From: Streptomyces ipomoeae 91-03
GTDB taxonomy: Bacteria; Actinomycetota; Actinomycetes; Streptomycetales; Streptomycetaceae
Direction: 5' to 3'
Assembly (NCBI RefSeq): GCF_000317595.1
Contig: NZ_AEJC01000300.1
Location: 1-59,217, forward strand
Length of the DNA: 59,217 bases
Below, in pieces: positions 9,486-17,356 of this stretch. Numbering within the stretch: position 1 is the first letter of the stretch; every line of letters starts with the position of its first letter. The notes beneath the pieces are model-generated. The model was not told where the DNA came from. It made no database searches and saw only the letters and a list, made by a program, of their open reading frames with translations. Both the position numbers and the translations under genes were made by a program.

Positions 9486-10535
9486 CTATTGGCCTTCGGT
9501 GCTGCTGGATCCCGGCTCGGGCTCCTCCGCGGGTTCGGTGGCGCGGGGATCGGTGGCACGCAGAATCGTGTGGGCGACCACGTCGGGCGCGTCCAGCATC
9601 GGAACGTGACCGCAACCGGACAGCGCCACCAGGTGGGCGTTCGGGATCATCGCCCGGGCCCGGTCCGCCTGCCGAGGCGGCAGCAGACGATCCCGGGTGC
9701 CCCAGGCGATCGTCACCGGCACATCGGGGATGTCGCCGCTGAACAGACCCGGTGCCCGCCCGGCTTCCAGGGTCGCCTTGAACGCCGCCGAACTCCTCAG
9801 CGTCCGCAGCGCCGCCACCACCGCCTCGGGTGGGCACAGCTCCGGCCGGCCGTACAGGGTGCCGGTCAGCACGGCGCGGGCAGGCGCGGTGCGCACGAGC
9901 GCTCCCAGCGCGGAGTCCGGCAGCAGCCGTACTCCCTGGCGGGCCGCGCTCACCACGGCGTAGGTGTAGCGCCGTTCCATGCCGGTCCAGAAACCGGCCG
10001 GAGCGATCGCCGTCACGCTGCGCGCCAGTCCGGCCTGCCCCAGGCGCAGCGCGATCAGCCCGCCCAGGGAGTGGCCCACCACATGTGGCCGCTCCACGCC
10101 CAGGGCCGCGAACACCGAACCCAGCCAGAGCACGGCCGTATCCAGGTCGCGGGGCACACCGGGATCCAGATCGGGGGACTCACCGAATCCCGGCAGATCC
10201 ATCGCGATGATCTCCCGCTGTTCGGTCAGCAGCGGGACGACCGAGTCCCAGGTCAGCCGGTGGGAGCCGAGGCCGTGCAGCAGGACCACGGGTTCCCCGG
10301 TCCCCTGCCGTTCGTACGCCACCGTCACGGGGTACAGATTCGCGGCCTGGCCCTCTACGAACCATGCCGTCCGGGGCTCGACGACGACGTGTCCCCACTC
10401 ACCGGCTGGCCCCGCCGCGGGCTGTCGCCGCAGCAGCCGCCCGCTGAGCAGGAGACCCCGCAGGTCGACCGCGGCTTGGCCGACGCGGCCACCACCTCGG
10501 CCGGCCGCCGAAACGAGCGCAGATATCCAGGCCAT
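9486..10535 (-). CDS. Alpha/beta hydrolase
   Basis: A 349-aa alpha/beta-hydrolase-fold enzyme. The nucleophile elbow is GHSLGG, the oxyanion motif is LLHGLGSHRLTWD, the acid is in WGTRDRLLP and the catalytic His is in GCGHVPMLD. The first 70 residues precede the fold and have a mildly hydrophobic stretch. The tail after the His motif is acidic and Ser/Thr/Glu rich. ATG 10535 has GAGGGG about 9 nt upstream; an in-frame ATG at 10598 is possible. The substrate cannot be read from sequence. It lies upstream of and in line with hsp20 (115 bp apart). Confidence 0.85.
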   Translation of the reverse strand: MAWISALVSAAGRGGGRVGQAAVDLRGLLLSGRLLRRQPAAGPAGEWGHVVVEPRTAWFVEGQAANLYPVTVAYERQGTGEPVVLLHGLGSHRLTWDSVVPLLTEQREIIAMDLPGFGESPDLDPGVPRDLDTAVLWLGSVFAALGVERPHVVGHSLGGLIALRLGQAGLARSVTAIAPAGFWTGMERRYTYAVVSAARQGVRLLPDSALGALVRTAPARAVLTGTLYGRPELCPPEAVVAALRTLRSSAAFKATLEAGRAPGLFSGDIPDVPVTIAWGTRDRLLPPRQADRARAMIPNAHLVALSGCGHVPMLDAPDVVAHTILRATDPRATEPAEEPEPGSSSTEGQ

Positions 10536-10671
10536 CGCCGAACCCCTCACGCGCCTGTGACTTCCTCCGCCACAAGGCGAAGCTCCGGTGACTGTCACTT
10601 ACGGAAACACAGGACGAATCATTCGAATTCCGGACAGGGGGCGGAAGCTCTCGTCCGCTCCTCTCCCGCGT

Positions 10672-10860
10672 TCAGGACTTGGTGGATGCCATGGCCGCTT
10701 GGAACGCCTGCATGCAAGGGAAACAGTATTTGTCCGTCGGCGCCCGTCTGCCGGGCTCCTCCCGCTTCCTCATCCCGCACAGCGTCAGGGGCTCGTCCGT
10801 CCTCAGCACATGCCACATCGGTTCTCCCGAGGTGTCAGCGCCGCACCACATTTCGTGCAT
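10672..10860 (-). CDS. Small putative zinc-binding protein
   Basis: A 62-aa protein starting MHEMWCGAD with a very strong ribosome site (GGAGGGAGG, 4 nt before ATG 10860). A Cys at residue 6, WHVL, then TLCGM and finally YCFPCM provide one His and four Cys that could bind a single zinc ion. Streptomyces encode many such short proteins with an H-TLCG-CxxC pattern. Function unknown. The frame continues far upstream, but only this part is family-like. Confidence 0.7.
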   Translation of the reverse strand: MHEMWCGADTSGEPMWHVLRTDEPLTLCGMRKREEPGRRAPTDKYCFPCMQAFQAAMASTKS

Positions 10861-11181
10861 GGTCCCTCCCTCCGCAGCAATGGAGGTCACTCCCATGCCA
10901 CCACGGCCGCGAAGGGCTGACGCCTTGTGACGGCCATGCGGGTGACACGGGCGGGGAGGGCGACCGGCACGCCTTCGGGCCGCTCCTCGGTCCCGAGATG
11001 CGTAAATGCCGCGATGGGGTGAACTGGTTAGGAGCGCGCGAAGTGGGCGGTACGGAAGGCCGCGGGCGCCCATCAGCTCCGTGCGGGCCGGCACTCTCGG
11101 TCACGGCCGGGTCCGTACGGGTCGCCCTGTCGTCGCACAGGGCCACGGGGAACATCTCCGGTGAATCGCGAGGAGCCGACC
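10861..11181. other. 321-bp divergent intergenic region
   Basis: It separates the small zinc-type protein (minus) from the pyruvyl-transferase-family gene (plus) and should carry both promoters. I see no clear -35/-10 pair, no long inverted repeat and no credible coding frame. Confidence 0.5.
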
Positions 11182-12351
11182 ATGGGCGACCGAAGCAGCG
11201 TGACCGTGGGGGTGCTGGGATCCTACGGGGGGCGGAATGTGGGCGACGAGGCGATCCTCACCGCCATGCTGGACCGCATCCTGGCCGGACGTCCGGACGC
11301 ACGCCTCCTGGTCTTCTCCCGCAATCCCGACCACAGCCGCGCCATGTACCCGGACATCGAGGTGATCGGCTGGGAAGGGGTCTGCAGGGAGCAGATCTCC
11401 GAGCACATGCGCCGGCTGAGTGTGCTCGTGCTCGGCGGCGGCGGGATTCTCTACAACACCGAGGCGCGCCGTTATCTGCGACTGGTCCGGACCGCCCAGG
11501 ACCACGGCGTTCCCGTCTTCACCTATGCCGTCGGCGCGGGTCCGCTCACCGACGAAGCGGACTGCGCGTCGGTCCGCGCGACCCTCTCCGACGCGGCAGA
11601 GGTGACGGTCCGCGACGAGGAGTCGAAGCTGGTACTGGAAGACGCCGGGCTGAACCGGGCCATCACGGTCACCGGTGACCCGGCGCTGCTGCTCGAGCCC
11701 GGCGACGGCGGCGGTGAACTCCTGCGGGCCGAGGCCGTACCGCGCGGAGTGCGACTCGTGGGGATGAGCGTGCGGGAGCCCGGCCGCGCGGCCGAGCACC
11801 TCGACGAAGACGGTTACCACCAACTGCTGGCCAGCGTGGGAGACTTCCTCGTCCACCGACTGGAGGCCCATGTCGTCTTCGTCCCGATGGAACGCGATGA
11901 CATCCGGCACGCGCACGCGGTGGTTTCCCACATGATCGAGGCCGAGCGCTGCAGAGTGCTGCACGGCGCCTACCGTCCGCAGCAAGTACTCGACATCGTC
12001 AAACAGCTTGACCTGGCCATCGGCATGAGACTGCACTTCCTGATCTTCGCCGCGCTCGCGGGGATCCCCCTGCTGCCTCTGCCCTACGCGGGCAAGGTCT
12101 TCGACTTCGCCCAGCAGATCGGCGCCCCCGCCCTTCGCGGAGTGATCAGGGAGGCCGCCGGGCCCCTCCTGGCGGAGCTGGACCGCCTCTGGGACGAGCG
12201 GCCGGCCCGTGTCGCCCACATGAACGCTCGTACGGCGGTGATGAGGACAAGGGCCGCCCAGACCGGTGACCGACTCATCGCCTACCTGGACCGAGCCGCT
12301 CCCCGTCCCCTCGTCCCCAGCACCGCGCCGACCGCCGCCGCCATCGGCTGA
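11182..12351 (+). CDS. Polysaccharide pyruvyl transferase family protein (CsaB-like)
   Basis: A 389-aa protein of the family that moves pyruvyl groups from PEP onto sugars (CsaB, WcaK, AmsJ). Visible are the N-terminal nucleotide-binding-like VGVLGSYGGRNVGDEAI, the glycine-rich VLVLGGGGILYN, FTYAVGAGPLTD, VTVRDEESK, GDPALLL and the late GMRLHFLIFAALAGIPLLPLPYAGK. ATG 11182 has GAGGAG 8 nt upstream; a GTG at 11161 is also in frame. It is followed 32 bp later by the FAD oxidoreductase gene, probably one operon. The acceptor sugar is unknown. Confidence 0.88.
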   Translation: MGDRSSVTVGVLGSYGGRNVGDEAILTAMLDRILAGRPDARLLVFSRNPDHSRAMYPDIEVIGWEGVCREQISEHMRRLSVLVLGGGGILYNTEARRYLRLVRTAQDHGVPVFTYAVGAGPLTDEADCASVRATLSDAAEVTVRDEESKLVLEDAGLNRAITVTGDPALLLEPGDGGGELLRAEAVPRGVRLVGMSVREPGRAAEHLDEDGYHQLLASVGDFLVHRLEAHVVFVPMERDDIRHAHAVVSHMIEAERCRVLHGAYRPQQVLDIVKQLDLAIGMRLHFLIFAALAGIPLLPLPYAGKVFDFAQQIGAPALRGVIREAAGPLLAELDRLWDERPARVAHMNARTAVMRTRAAQTGDRLIAYLDRAAPRPLVPSTAPTAAAIG

Positions 12352-12383
12352 CCGCAGGAGCCGCCGACTCCAAGGGAGGAACC

Positions 12384-13793
12384 GTGTCCTACCTGATGCC
12401 ACCCCGCATCCCCCGGAGCGTGGAGCTGCCCCCGCGCCAGGCTCTGCACGCGGGCTCCACCCAGGTGCTGGTCGTCGGCGGCGGCCCCGCGGGCATAGGC
12501 GCGGCTCTCGGCGCCGCGAACGCGGGCGCGGAGGTGGTGCTGGTCGAGCGGTACGGATTCCTCGGCGGCAACGCCACCGCGGCGCTGGTGATGCCGCTGA
12601 TGAGTTTCCACAACGAGGTCAAGCAGGCCGGCGGCGGCGACTCCGCACGCCTGCTGCCGCCCGACCACGGAGAGGGGGAGCCGGTCGTCGGCGGCGTGCT
12701 GTGGGTGCTGCTCGACCATCTTGTGCGCGCCGGAGCGGCGATTCGCCCCTCGCTCGAAACCGGCTACACGGTGCCGTTCGACGCCGAGCTGTTCAAGCTG
12801 GTGGTGTACGACCTGCTGGAGACACACGAGGTACGCACGCTGCTGCATGCCTTCGCCTCCGGTGTCCTTCCCCTGTCCGACCGCGCGCGGGTGGTGTTCG
12901 AGACCAAGTCGGGCCCGCTCGTCATGGACGCGGACGTCATCGTCGACTGCACCGGGGACGGCGACATCGCCGCCGCGGCCGGAGCCGCGTATGACATCGG
13001 CCGGCCGGAGGACGGCTGGACCCAGCCCATGACACTCATGTTCCGCATGGTCCGCTTCCACCATGAGGAATTCGCCGCGTACGCCCGCGCCAACCCGGAT
13101 CAGTGGAAGGGCGTGCACGGCCTGTGGGACCTGGTCCGCGCCGCCACCGACGCCGGCGAACTCGACCTGCCGCGCGAGGACATACTGTTCTTCGCCACCC
13201 CCAACACCGGCGAGGTCGCGGTCAACTCCACCCGCGTCACCGAAGTCATCGGCACCAGCGTCTGGGACCTCACCCGCGCCGAGTTCACCGCCCACCGCCA
13301 GCTGGCGCAGATCGCACGCTTCCTGCGCGACCGCGTGCCGGGCTTCTCCGACTCGTACGTCGTCCAGAGCGGCGTACAGGTCGGTGTCCGTGAAACACGC
13401 CGTATCGTCGGCGAGTACCAGCTCACGGGGCAGGACGTGCTCACCGCCCGCAGGTTCGACGACGCCATCGCGCGCGGCGCCTACCCGGTCGACATCCACA
13501 ACCCCAGCGGTCGCGGCACCACGCTGAAACGCCTCCCGCGTGGCCAGTCCTACGACATCCCCCTGCGCTGCCTCTTCCCCCGTGACGTGGACCGCGTCCT
13601 GGTCGCGGGCCGCTGCATCTCCGGTGACCATGTGGCCCACTCCTCGTACCGGGTCATGCCGATCTCGATGGCCACCGGGCAGGCGGCGGGTGTCTGTGCG
13701 GCCCTCGCGGCGGCCCAGGGCAAACGGCCCCAGGACATCCCGGCGAGCGCGGTCCAGCGGGAACTCCGTTCACAGGGCGCCAGCCTTCGATGA
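12384..13793 (+). CDS. FAD-dependent oxidoreductase (FAD_oxidored family)
   Basis: A 469-aa flavoprotein. The Rossmann motif VLVVGGGPAGIGAALGAANAGAEVVLVER is at about residues 27-56, and GFLGGNATAALV follows it, as in the FAD_oxidored (PF12831) group. VDCTGDGDIAAAAGA and the C-terminal VLVAGRCISGDHVAHSSYRVMPISMATGQAAG complete the FAD site. No partner or substrate domain is evident. GTG 12384 has AGGGAGGA 3-4 nt upstream. It lies between two pyruvyl-transferase-family genes, so it may modify the same glycan or a small molecule (inference). Confidence 0.88.
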   Translation: MSYLMPPRIPRSVELPPRQALHAGSTQVLVVGGGPAGIGAALGAANAGAEVVLVERYGFLGGNATAALVMPLMSFHNEVKQAGGGDSARLLPPDHGEGEPVVGGVLWVLLDHLVRAGAAIRPSLETGYTVPFDAELFKLVVYDLLETHEVRTLLHAFASGVLPLSDRARVVFETKSGPLVMDADVIVDCTGDGDIAAAAGAAYDIGRPEDGWTQPMTLMFRMVRFHHEEFAAYARANPDQWKGVHGLWDLVRAATDAGELDLPREDILFFATPNTGEVAVNSTRVTEVIGTSVWDLTRAEFTAHRQLAQIARFLRDRVPGFSDSYVVQSGVQVGVRETRRIVGEYQLTGQDVLTARRFDDAIARGAYPVDIHNPSGRGTTLKRLPRGQSYDIPLRCLFPRDVDRVLVAGRCISGDHVAHSSYRVMPISMATGQAAGVCAALAAAQGKRPQDIPASAVQRELRSQGASLR

Positions 13794-13875
13794 TCGCTCC
13801 GGCCGTATCAGTCGTCCCGTCCATCCCGTCGGCACCGGTGATTGCCTTCCGCCGTGCCGGGAACCCGCTCGCACT

Positions 13876-14823
13876 GTGCGCGAACGACTGCTGGAAGCAC
13901 TCCCGGACATCCGCCGGAAAGTGCTGCTGACCGGGTGGTTCAGCTTCCTGCACGGAGAGGTGACCGCCGGGGATGTGCTGGCCCTGGAGCGGGTCCGATA
14001 CGTGCTGAAGTGTGCGGGCATCGCCCATGACGTCGCCTGGAGCCCCGGTTTCCGCCCTGACGCCCTCCATCTGGAGGATGTGCGGCCCGAGGACTACTCC
14101 CACCTCGTGTTCGTGTGCGGCCCGGTGCACGGGTGGCAGATCGAGGAACTGCACCAGAGGTTCGCGCGTTGCGTGCGGATCGCCGTCGGGACGTCCGTCG
14201 TCACCCCGGGCAGCCTCGCCGTGACCGGGTTCCATCGGGTGCTGGCCCGGGACGCGGTGGACGCCGAGCCCGGCCGGGACCTGGCGGCCCGGGCACCGGT
14301 CCTCCCGTCGCGGCCGGTCGTCGGGGTGGTGCTCACACACGGCCAGCAGGAGTACGGGCGGCAGCGGCGGCACGAGCAGGTCGCCGAGCAGGTCACCCAC
14401 TGGCTGGCGCGGCAGGACTGCGCCCGTCTGGAGCTCGACACCCGGCTCGACACCCACGACTGGCGCCTGTGCGCGACGCCGGCCCAGTTGGAGTCCGTGC
14501 TCACACGGCTGGACCTCGTCGTCACGGACCGGCTGCACGGTCTGGTCCTCGCGCTGCGCGCGGGAGTTCCGGCGCTGGCCGTCGACCCGGTCGAGGGCGG
14601 GGCGAAGGTGACCGCGCAGGCACGGGCCTGTGACTGGCCGGCACTGGTGTCCGCGGAGCGGCTGGACGGGCGTGAGCTGGGACGCTGGTGGCACTGGTGC
14701 CTGACCACCGGGCGGATGACCGCGCGGCAGATCGCCGCCGAGTTCCGGGAGGGCGTCGTCCGGGACGGCGCGGACCGCCTCGTCGAGGTGCTACGGACGA
14801 GTTTCGCCGACCGGACCGGTTAG
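13876..14823 (+). CDS. Polysaccharide pyruvyl transferase family protein (second, shorter)
   Basis: A 315-aa protein sharing the family layout: KVLLTGWFSFLHGEVTAGDVLA at the N-terminus, LVFVCGPVHGWQ, a His/Gln-rich turn HGQQEYGRQRRHEQ, and the hallmark DLVVTDRLHGLVLALRAGVPALAVDPVEGG, equivalent to the CsaB nucleotide/PEP region. The start is uncertain. GTG 13876 begins the recognisable sequence but has no good Shine-Dalgarno; the frame is open further upstream and overlaps the oxidoreductase gene. Same strand as the two preceding genes. Confidence 0.75.
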   Translation: MRERLLEALPDIRRKVLLTGWFSFLHGEVTAGDVLALERVRYVLKCAGIAHDVAWSPGFRPDALHLEDVRPEDYSHLVFVCGPVHGWQIEELHQRFARCVRIAVGTSVVTPGSLAVTGFHRVLARDAVDAEPGRDLAARAPVLPSRPVVGVVLTHGQQEYGRQRRHEQVAEQVTHWLARQDCARLELDTRLDTHDWRLCATPAQLESVLTRLDLVVTDRLHGLVLALRAGVPALAVDPVEGGAKVTAQARACDWPALVSAERLDGRELGRWWHWCLTTGRMTARQIAAEFREGVVRDGADRLVEVLRTSFADRTG

Positions 14824-14946
14824 CCGGGCCGCCAGCCGTCCGCCGCAGGTTCGCGGCGCCGGACGGCGACCCGGTCGGGCAGGCGGTTGCCGGCGACCGG
14901 GTCCTGCACGTCGGCCGCGGTGACCGGTCATGCCCGGGCACGCACC

Positions 14947-14996
14947 GTGCCGGTCGAGGCCCGGCGTGCTGGTGGGCGCCGGGCCTCGGCCGGCAC
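14947..14996. terminator. Bidirectional hairpin terminator
   Basis: A 20-bp stem (14947-14966 with 14977-14996, one G-T pair, the rest Watson-Crick) closes a 10-nt loop. It lies between convergent genes ending at 14823 and 15034 and is the strongest hairpin seen in the window. Confidence 0.85.
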
Positions 14997-15033
14997 CGCC
15001 GACCAGACGCCGAGGTGGCCCGGCCGGCCTTTC

Positions 15034-15900
15034 TCAGGCCGCCGGAGGCAAGAGGTCGAGGAGCTTGCCGACACCGTCGAGGGTGAGATGCGGCCTCTGC
15101 TCGGGCGGCAGGGCGGTGTAGTGGCCCGCCGGGTGGATGCCGGTGGCCACGGCGATGGCGAGCGCGCCGGCGTGATGGGCCATCGCCATCTCCAGCTCCG
15201 GGTCGTCTCCTACGACGGCGAGGTCCTGCGGGGCGGCGCGCAATCGTTGTGCGGCGCAGCGCAGACCGATGAGGGACGGCTTGCCCACGATCTGTTCGGC
15301 GGCGCCCGTGACACTGCTGATCATGGCGCAGATGGCCCGGGAGGTGCCCAGTGCTCTGCCGTCGGCGCTGGCGAAGAACACCGACTGGGAGCTGCTGTAC
15401 AGGGTGGCGCCGCCGAAGACGGCATGGCAGGCCGCCTCCAGGTCGTCCATGGTGAACTCGCGGTACCAACCGACGAGTACAGCGTCGGCCTCCGGCTTGC
15501 CCTTGGGTGCGATGATCTCGATGCCGGCCCGGCGCAGCGGCTCCGTCAGGCCTTCGCCGCCGAGTACCAGCACGCTGCGGTGGCCCATGGCCAGGAAGTG
15601 GTCGACGGCGCTGGTGGCGGGGGTGAGCATGGCGTCGTCGGGCAGGTCGAAGCCGATCCGGCGCAGGGTCTCGGCGTACACCTCGGGCGTGCGGGTGGTG
15701 CCGTTGGTGAAGGTGAGCCAGGGAAGGCCGCGGGCGGTGAGGGAAGCGGTGATCTCCAGCGCTCCGGGGAGGGGTGCGAGCCCGTGGTTGCGTCGGTCGC
15801 CCAGGACGAGAGTGCCGTCCATGTCGAAGACGATGCCGCGGATGCTCCGCAGACGGTCGCTCAAGGAGGCGGCGGCCTCGTCAGTCGGTTCGGCGGTCAC
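15034..15900 (-). CDS. HAD-superfamily IIA phosphatase (NagD-like)
   Basis: A 288-aa hydrolase. HAD motif I is FDMDGTLVLGD, motif II FTNGTTRTPEVYAE, the conserved Lys is in GKPSLIG, and motif IV is VGDDPELEMAMA. The cap between motifs II and III is of the C2 (NagD, p-nitrophenylphosphatase) type. It is the last gene of the ketone-carboxylation-like operon and overlaps the carboxyltransferase gene by 20 bp. It could clear a phosphorylated by-product of the dikinase; that is inference, and substrates of this family are broad. Confidence 0.88.
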   Translation of the reverse strand: MTAEPTDEAAASLSDRLRSIRGIVFDMDGTLVLGDRRNHGLAPLPGALEITASLTARGLPWLTFTNGTTRTPEVYAETLRRIGFDLPDDAMLTPATSAVDHFLAMGHRSVLVLGGEGLTEPLRRAGIEIIAPKGKPEADAVLVGWYREFTMDDLEAACHAVFGGATLYSSSQSVFFASADGRALGTSRAICAMISSVTGAAEQIVGKPSLIGLRCAAQRLRAAPQDLAVVGDDPELEMAMAHHAGALAIAVATGIHPAGHYTALPPEQRPHLTLDGVGKLLDLLPPAA

Positions 15901-17356
15901 GGTGCAGCTCCAGTCGGAAGTCGGGCCGGTCCAGGATCAGTTCGGGTGTCGCCGGGCGCGTCCGCAGGCCGTGGAGCAGGTCGAGCACCGGTTTGAGCCG
16001 GGGGTTGTAGTGGCGCCGGGCCGGTCCGGCCGCCACCATGGCGTCCACCTGCTCGGCCGGCATGGTGGCCCGCAGAAGCAGTTCCTCGTCGCTGATGCCG
16101 CGCGTGAACCGCTTGCGCAGTTCGGCGACGGTGGGCGGGGGCGGTTCTTCGGCGAGTTCCTTGGCGCGCGGCCGGTCGAGGATGCGGTCGGCGATGTCCG
16201 GGTCCACGGGGGCGGTGGGGCGGCCGAAGCTGCCCAGTACATACCGGATCACCTGGTCGGAGACGTTCTCGTAGCGTTCGGCGCCGATGACGTTGTACAG
16301 CGCCTGGGTGCAGACCATCTGCGGGAACGGAGTGACCATGATGGGGAAGCCGAGTTCAGCACGGACTCGGGTCACTTCCTCGATGACCGCGTCGAAGCGG
16401 TCGCTGAAACCCAGTTCGTCGAGCTGGCGGCGCAAGGTGGTCATCACGCCGCCGGCCACCTGGTGGCGCATGAACGCGGCGTCGAAGTCCCGGGGACCAC
16501 CCACGGGCAGTCCTTCGGCCGCGGCCATGTGGTGGAAGTAGTCCGCCACCACGCCGAGCAGCCGGTCGTCGATGTCCACGGTGTGGCCGAGTTCGCGCAG
16601 ATTGGCCACGACCTGCTGGGCGTTGGGCAGTGACGTTCCGCCCGCCAGGGCTCCGCAGGCCACCTGGAGCGCCTGCACACCCAGGTCGGCGGCCTTGAGA
16701 TAACTCAGGCCGGGCAGGCCGACGGTGCAGTGCGAGTGCAGTTCCAGCGGTTTGCCGGCGAGGTCACGGATGACGGCCGGGATGAGTGTGGTGGCGCGTT
16801 CCGGGGTCAGCAGTCCGCCGGGGTCCTTGATGTAGACGCGGTCGATGTCGGGACAGGCGGCCATCTGGGCGGCGAGGGAGCCGTAGTGTGCGTCGTCGTG
16901 CACGTCGCTGACGGTGTAGGTCAGCGCGCCGACTGTCTCGGTGGCCCCGGCCGCACGGATCATCCGTGCGGAGGCGCGTACGGCGTCCATGTCGTGCATG
17001 GGGTCGAGTACGACGTACCGGGTCACCCCGTTGGCCACCAGCCGGTCGTAGACCAGCTGCATGAACTCGGGATGGGCGACCTCCCAGGAGATGAAGCGCA
17101 GCCCGGTGCCGATGAACTGCAGGGGGGTGTTGGGCATGGCGCGGTGGGTGAGCCGGATGCGTTCCCAGGGATCCTCGCGGTGCGTGCGCACCGCCATGCC
17201 CATGTGGGTGCTGGAGGTGTAGTCGAGGGCCCGGAAGCCGACCCGGTCCAGTACCGGCGCGATCTGGAGGATCTTGCCGGTGTCCAGTCCGGTGGCACTC
17301 CACAGGCTCTGGTTGCCGTCGCGCAGCGACACGTCGACGAGCTGGATCTCAGCCAC
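15881..17356 (-). CDS. Biotin-dependent carboxyltransferase subunit (pyruvate carboxylase/oxaloacetate decarboxylase alpha type)
   Basis: A 491-aa HMGL-like TIM barrel plus the PYC/OADA C-terminal region. The metal Asp and first-strand residues are in SLRDGNQSLW, the carboxylated Lys is in YIKDPGGLLTP, the metal histidines are in ELHSHCTVG, and the Thr loop is AGGTSLPNAQ. Arg and Gln of RDGNQ are kept. The LLRG(Q/A)N motif, whose Arg holds the pyruvate carboxylate in pyruvate carboxylase, is replaced by FIGTGL (alignment by eye). No biotin domain is fused; the carrier is a separate gene. It overlaps the biotin carboxylase gene by 8 bp. The acceptor is probably not pyruvate. Confidence 0.85.
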   Translation of the reverse strand: MAEIQLVDVSLRDGNQSLWSATGLDTGKILQIAPVLDRVGFRALDYTSSTHMGMAVRTHREDPWERIRLTHRAMPNTPLQFIGTGLRFISWEVAHPEFMQLVYDRLVANGVTRYVVLDPMHDMDAVRASARMIRAAGATETVGALTYTVSDVHDDAHYGSLAAQMAACPDIDRVYIKDPGGLLTPERATTLIPAVIRDLAGKPLELHSHCTVGLPGLSYLKAADLGVQALQVACGALAGGTSLPNAQQVVANLRELGHTVDIDDRLLGVVADYFHHMAAAEGLPVGGPRDFDAAFMRHQVAGGVMTTLRRQLDELGFSDRFDAVIEEVTRVRAELGFPIMVTPFPQMVCTQALYNVIGAERYENVSDQVIRYVLGSFGRPTAPVDPDIADRILDRPRAKELAEEPPPPTVAELRKRFTRGISDEELLLRATMPAEQVDAMVAAGPARRHYNPRLKPVLDLLHGLRTRPATPELILDRPDFRLELHRDRRTD

